A stretch of DNA of 36,062 bases from an uncultured Lachnobacterium sp. GTDB lineage: Bacteria > Bacillota > Clostridia > Lachnospirales > Lachnospiraceae. Numbering within the stretch: the first letter of the stretch is position 1; each line of letters begins with the position of its first letter. The notes beneath the pieces are model-generated. The model was not told the origin of the DNA and ran no database searches. It saw nothing but the letters and a program-made list of their open reading frames with translations. The stretch lies in contig CAMFPD010000003.1 in NCBI GenBank assembly GCA_945971355.1, positions 1-36,062 of the forward strand, written 5' to 3'. Shown here one piece after another: positions 33,301 through 36,062 of the stretch. The position numbers and the translations under genes are program-made.

Positions 33301-34401
33301 AAGATCTCCTTTGGATTTGGATGTGTAAACTATAGAAAAGATGACCCGGAAAGCTGTAGATTTTCTATCGGTCAGGTGGGAGGAAAAAATCTCACAGCAG
33401 CTCATGTGAAACAGCTTTTAAATGATGGACAGACAGAGACAATCAGAGGCTTCAAGGGAAAAAATGGAAAGAAGTTTGATGCATGCCTTAAGCTTGAGGA
33501 AGTTAAGTCAAATTCAAGTGAAGAGATGTCTGAAAATACTGAAAATATATCTGGCGGAGAACTGAGTGAAATAAATATGGACAGTTCAATGGCGGCTATG
33601 GAAAATCAGAATTCTCAAAATAATATAGGGGCAGCTGGAGAAAAAAGATTCCGAATAGTCTATGATTTCGACCATGTGGAGGCAAAGACCATCAAGGATG
33701 TGAAATGTCCAAAATGTGGTGGCAGGATTCAGGTGGCACCATTTGGATTTGTATGTGAGAATAACAGGCAAAATGACCCTGAAAGCTGCAGCTTTATGGT
33801 TGGCAAAATAGCCAGTGTAAAAATCAAAGAGGCACAGCTCAAAGAACTTCTTATCAGAAAAAGAACGGATGTGATTTCGGGATTTGTAGCAAAGACGGGA
33901 ATGAAATTTGATGCGCCACTTAAGCTTACAGAGGATGGTGAGATAACCTTTGATTTCCCGGAAAAACCAAAGCCGGTTGAGTCAGGAGTTGATTGTCCAA
34001 AATGTGGCAAAAAGCTTATGAAGACACAATGGAAGTATGAGTGTGAATGTGGTTTTGAAACATGGCATACAATTGCAAAGGTGGAACTATCTGAGGATGT
34101 AATAAAAGAATTGCTGGAAACCGGTAAGACCAGAAACAAGGTACTTGGTTTTACATCAAAATCTGGAAATGTGTTTGATTCCTGCCTTAAATATGATTCA
34201 GAGACCAATCAGATAAGCTTTGATTTTGACAATCCGGGTGAAAATTCAGATAATACAAAAGCAGATGCTGGAATGATTGATTTTGCAGCACTTGATGCTT
34301 CTGAAACTGCCGACATTACTGCTGAGATAGAGGCTATGCATGAGTCTGGCGAGGTGTCTGAATTGGCAGAAAACGATACTGCAAATGATGAGAACGTCTG
34401 A
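30313..34401 (+). CDS. topB: DNA topoisomerase III with six C-terminal repeats
   Basis: 1362 residues, about twice the E. coli TopB (653). The Toprim domain opens the protein (KSLIITEKPSVAQEFARVL), with WAGDAGKEGQTI holding the acidic metal residues. The type IA catalytic tyrosine is Y335 in LTTYPRTDARVL. GSGIGTSATRAEII and YLNLNKKTQILSP belong to the toroid core, ending near residue 680. From 694 on come six cysteine-containing repeats (see separate entry), then a short acidic tail. Type IA topoisomerases pass single strands and resolve recombination or replication intermediates. Many Firmicute TopB proteins carry one or two such repeats, so six is exceptional. AAGAGGAG precedes the ATG. Cotranscribed with the degenerate ATPase upstream. 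Confidence 0.93.
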   Translation: MGKSLIITEKPSVAQEFARVLKVSGRNDGYIENQEYVISWCVGHLVGLVYPEDYDIKYKKWRLEDLPFLPKDYKYDVIKDVRKQYDIVNRLLHREDIDRVYWAGDAGKEGQTIEENIRNFGGVREGMEELRVWIDSQTEEEILRGIREAKPMSDYANLGNSGIMRTIEDYAMGINFSRVMSVKYGNLLNNAAGTTSYTAIAVGRVMTCVLGMVVIREREIRNFKETEFYRIIGNFTDANVQGEWKAIEGSKYFQSPLLYKENGFKEEKDALELIENLQGKSGVVKQIEKSVSRKRAPLLFNLAELQAECSKRFKISPDETLQVAQDLYEKKLTTYPRTDARVLSSSVAKEIYKNVSRLKGYEPTAQFVDEIMSKKLYANIAKTSYTDDSKVTDHYAIIPTGQLTELNSLNSLQRAVFDVIVRRFLSIFYPAAEYENVKLTVEVEKESFFSSSKVLKSKGYLEVATPPKKKSFEEENARILGNQGAGTDGSEGNSGGENGEDEIVVNPKVMLELADRLKAGDQVSVNGYQIKFGKTSPPKRYSSGSMVLAMENAGQLIEDEELREQIKGSGIGTSATRAEIIKKLVRIGYLNLNKKTQILSPENLGEMVFEVVSMTVPALLNPQMTASWEKGLEGITQGTVDFWDYRNKLEDFIRKETVKMIGQDIRESLAERISEFAGKNGRGAGARRKIGVKCPACGGEIVTTPFGYGCANYKRDDANSCKFVLGEIAGNVIPEEQVIKLISDGRTDLIKGFKSKAGKRFDAILTSSMEDGRYNIKFEFQDTEPEPVEGLMCPVCGGQILKTAFGYRCEHFDRENPFGCGISIGQIAGKKLSHETVVQLLTERKTDTIRGFKSKTGKKFDACLVIKKDEHDKETIQFDFENVEDEILKDVVCPVCGGGIKKTSFGFGCVNYRKDDPESCRFSVGQIAGKTISEANVRQLLTEGRTETIRGFKSKSGSKFDACLKLEENRIVFDFEQVTDDIVKDVVCPACGGAIKKISFGFGCVNYRKDDPESCRFSIGQVGGKNLTAAHVKQLLNDGQTETIRGFKGKNGKKFDACLKLEEVKSNSSEEMSENTENISGGELSEINMDSSMAAMENQNSQNNIGAAGEKRFRIVYDFDHVEAKTIKDVKCPKCGGRIQVAPFGFVCENNRQNDPESCSFMVGKIASVKIKEAQLKELLIRKRTDVISGFVAKTGMKFDAPLKLTEDGEITFDFPEKPKPVESGVDCPKCGKKLMKTQWKYECECGFETWHTIAKVELSEDVIKELLETGKTRNKVLGFTSKSGNVFDSCLKYDSETNQISFDFDNPGENSDNTKADAGMIDFAALDASETADITAEIEAMHESGEVSELAENDTANDENV
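32392..34239 (+). repeat. Six tandem topoisomerase C-terminal (Crpt) repeats inside topB
   Basis: The units begin with CPxCGG (CPKCGK in the last) at residues 694, 793, 893, 988, 1132 and 1228. Each reads CPxCGGxIxxTxFGYGC, NxxxDDPESC, a short helix with QLLxxGRT, GFKSKxGKKFDA and a closing FDFE strand. Units 3 and 4 are nearly identical in protein and closely similar in DNA, pointing to a recent duplication. Unit 4 contains an extra Ser/Asn/Glu-rich insert of about 45 residues. The four cysteines per unit suggest zinc binding, known for related repeats that contact single-stranded DNA; unit 6 is the most diverged. Confidence 0.88.
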
Positions 34402-34435
34402 GAGAAAAGTGATTGAAATATGGAGGAAAAGTAAG

Positions 34436-35110
34436 ATGGAAAATGCTAAAATTAAAAATCTCTATAATTTAGAGGAGACAATTGCAGGAGAATATCTGTC
34501 CCAGTTTGAGTATCCATGGGAAGCCCTGGAGGGAATCGGTGATTATATAAAAAAAATTGGTCCAACACTTGATCCAAATAAATTTGAGATGCAGGGAGAG
34601 GATGTATGGGTAGCAAAGAGTGCCAAGGTATTCCCAAGTGCATATCTCAATGGACCACTTATTATAGATGAGGATGCAGAAGTTAGGCACTGTGCATTTA
34701 TCAGAGGAAACGCAATCGTTGGAAAAGGGGCTGTTGTTGGGAATTCAACAGAGCTTAAGAATGTAATTATTTTTAATTCTGTACAGGTGCCACATTACAA
34801 TTATGTGGGAGATTCTATTCTTGGATACAAATCTCACATGGGAGCAGGTTCAATTACATCAAATGTAAAGTCAGACAAAACTCTTGTTGTAGTTAAGGAC
34901 TGCTATGACTCAAAGGAGGAAATAGCAACGGGACGTAAAAAGTTTGGAGCAATGCTTGGAGATTATGTGGAGGTTGGATGCAATTCTGTATTAAATCCAG
35001 GAACTGTAATTGGAAGAAACTCCAATATTTACCCAGTATCAAGGGTTAGAGGTGTTGTTCCAGCTAATTCAATTTTCAAGGATAAAGATAATGTTATACA
35101 AAAACAGTAA
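34436..35110 (+). CDS. Left-handed beta-helix (hexapeptide repeat) transferase-like protein
   Basis: 224 residues. After an N-terminal helical part (about 1-55), residues 60-205 show hexapeptide repeats ([LIV]-G-x4 pattern): VWVAKSAKVFPSA, IIDEDAEVRHCAFIRG, AIVGKGAVVGNSTEL, then YVEVGCNSVLNPGTVIGRNS. This resembles the C-terminal half of GlmU or other nucleotide-sugar acyltransferases, but there is no pyrophosphorylase domain, so the substrate is unknown. ATG 34436 follows GGAGG at 9 bases; an in-frame extension upstream overlaps topB and lacks a ribosome site. It is the third gene of the ATPase-topB group, 34 bp behind topB. Confidence 0.85.
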   Translation: MENAKIKNLYNLEETIAGEYLSQFEYPWEALEGIGDYIKKIGPTLDPNKFEMQGEDVWVAKSAKVFPSAYLNGPLIIDEDAEVRHCAFIRGNAIVGKGAVVGNSTELKNVIIFNSVQVPHYNYVGDSILGYKSHMGAGSITSNVKSDKTLVVVKDCYDSKEEIATGRKKFGAMLGDYVEVGCNSVLNPGTVIGRNSNIYPVSRVRGVVPANSIFKDKDNVIQKQ

Positions 35111-35235
35111 AAAAACTCGAAAATTGAATATAACCACTAGACTTATGGCGAAAAATATGTAAAAATGCAAAAGGAATGTTAAAGCAGTAACAATGTTTTA
35201 ATATAAGACAATTTATAAGTGAAAGGAGTCTTAAA

Positions 35236-35928
35236 ATGATTTACACTAAGGAAGTAGAAAACATGTGTCCTGTAGCTAAGGGCGCAAAACATGAGCCAGC
35301 TCCTATCCCAGAAGAAGGAAAATGGGTTCATTCCAAAAAAATTGAGGATATTTCAGGTTTTACTCATGGAGTAGGCTGGTGTGCACCACAGCAGGGTGCT
35401 TGTAAGCTTTCTCTCAACGTAAAGAATGGAATTATCGAAGAGGCACTCGTAGAGACAATCGGATGTTCTGGTATGACACATTCAGCAGCTATGGCAGCTG
35501 AAATCTTACAGGGAAAGACAATTCTCGAGGCTTTAAATACAGACTTAGTTTGTGATGCTATTAATACAGCTATGAGAGAGCTTTTCTTACAGATTGTTTA
35601 CGGACGTACACAGTCTGCATTCTCTGATGATGGACTTGCAATCGGTGCTGGTCTTGAGGATTTAGGAAAGGGACTTCGCTCTCAGGTTGGTACAATGTAC
35701 GCAACAAAAGAGAAGGGTGTTCGTTACCTTGAGATGGCAGAGGGATATGTAACAGGAATCGCTCTTGATGAGAACAATGAAGTAATCGGATATCAGTTCG
35801 TTTCTCTTGGAAAGATGACTGACTTTATCAAGAAGGGTGACGATCCTAACACAGCTTGGGAGAAAGCAAAGGGCCAGTATGGTCGTGTTGCTGACGCTGC
35901 TAAGATCATCGATCCTAGACAGGAATAG
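35236..35928 (+). CDS. Fe-S cluster scaffold-like protein of the GGGtGRT gene pair
   Basis: 230 residues. The region WCAPQQGACKLSLNVKNGII, with GCSGMTHSAAMAAEIL shortly after, recalls the NifU N-terminal scaffold fold, with cysteines placed for cluster binding. The N-terminus is unusual (MIYTKEVENMCPVAKG) and the last 60 residues are a beta-rich extension. In Lachnospiraceae such genes stand directly before a gene for the GGGtGRT family, as here (34 bp downstream). The precise biochemical role of this pair is not established to my knowledge. AAGGAGTC precedes the ATG. Confidence 0.8.
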   Translation: MIYTKEVENMCPVAKGAKHEPAPIPEEGKWVHSKKIEDISGFTHGVGWCAPQQGACKLSLNVKNGIIEEALVETIGCSGMTHSAAMAAEILQGKTILEALNTDLVCDAINTAMRELFLQIVYGRTQSAFSDDGLAIGAGLEDLGKGLRSQVGTMYATKEKGVRYLEMAEGYVTGIALDENNEVIGYQFVSLGKMTDFIKKGDDPNTAWEKAKGQYGRVADAAKIIDPRQE

Positions 35929-35962
35929 TCAGTAATATTTAGAGAAAGGAGAATAGATAAAA

Positions 35963-36062
35963 ATGGCTTTATTTGAATCATATGAAAGAAGAATTGACCA
36001 GATTAACGCTGTATTAAACAGCTATGGTATCAGCTCAATTGAAGAAGCTGAAAAAATTACAA
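35963..36062 (+). CDS. GGGtGRT family protein, N-terminal part only
   Basis: 33 codons are visible before the window ends (MALFESYERRIDQINAVLNS…). The opening matches the very conserved N-terminus I recall for the GGGtGRT family, whose name-giving motif lies much further downstream and cannot be checked here. AGAAAGGAG precedes the ATG. The function of the family is unknown; it is paired with the scaffold-like gene upstream. Confidence 0.72.
   Translation, partial: MALFESYERRIDQINAVLNSYGISSIEEAEKIT

Noticed and set aside
33729..34208. 159-codon minus-strand frame opposite topB
   Set aside because: Mirror image of the repeat region of topB, with the low-complexity serine-rich look of an antisense frame.
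34340..34435. Upstream extension of the hexapeptide-repeat gene into topB
   Set aside because: No ribosome site at the earlier starts, whereas ATG 34436 has GGAGG at a proper distance.

Overview
The window looks like chromosomal DNA of a motile, anaerobic, low-G+C Firmicute, most probably a Lachnospiraceae member of the Butyrivibrio/Pseudobutyrivibrio kind. This rests on the AT-rich codon use, the AGGAGG-type ribosome sites, the LacI-sensor/GGDEF proteins, the complete hexuronate catabolic operon, glycogen debranching enzyme, the scaffold plus GGGtGRT gene pair, and the style of topoisomerase III. The genus is an inference; no rRNA or tRNA gene is present to settle it.

Layout. 1-2,430: gene debris, a c-di-GMP synthase with a sugar-sensor-like domain, and an internally deleted tyrosine phosphatase. 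2,456-5,347: a chemoreceptor (minus) divergent from a tandem hemerythrin (plus), probably sensing and oxygen handling. 5,342-12,360: an AraC-type regulator divergent from uxuA-uxuB-eda-kdgK-uxaC, which together take D-glucuronate to pyruvate and glyceraldehyde-3-phosphate. No transporter is in the cluster. 12,483-13,074: a YefM/YoeB toxin-antitoxin pair with its own promoter and operator palindrome. 13,116-17,392: Xaa-Pro aminopeptidase, an aldo/keto reductase with two Fe-S motifs, a CapA-like lipoprotein and ThrH, ending in a strong terminator. 17,472-20,163: a self-contained Zn/Cd/Pb efflux operon (separate HMA domain protein, P1B-2 ATPase, CadC-like ArsR repressor) with promoter, operator and terminator all visible. 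20,212-24,752: a 7TM GGDEF protein overlapping a methyltransferase, then a glycogen debranching enzyme whose terminator overlaps its stop codon.

24,738-25,417 is a gene-poor stretch. It holds the most unusual structure of the window: an imperfect palindrome of about 450 nt (24,776-25,224) whose arms match in nested order over their whole length and whose core is clearly richer in G+C than the surroundings. It could be a mobile repeat or a large structured RNA.

25,418-36,062: queH, argH, asd, then an operon of an AAA/DUF234 protein with both catalytic sites degenerate, a 1362-residue topoisomerase III with six C-terminal zinc-type repeats, and a hexapeptide-repeat protein. The window ends in an Fe-S scaffold-like gene and the truncated start of a GGGtGRT gene. 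The pseudo-ATPase/topoisomerase pair and the 450-nt palindrome are the best candidates for undescribed biology. The remaining genes belong to recognisable families.
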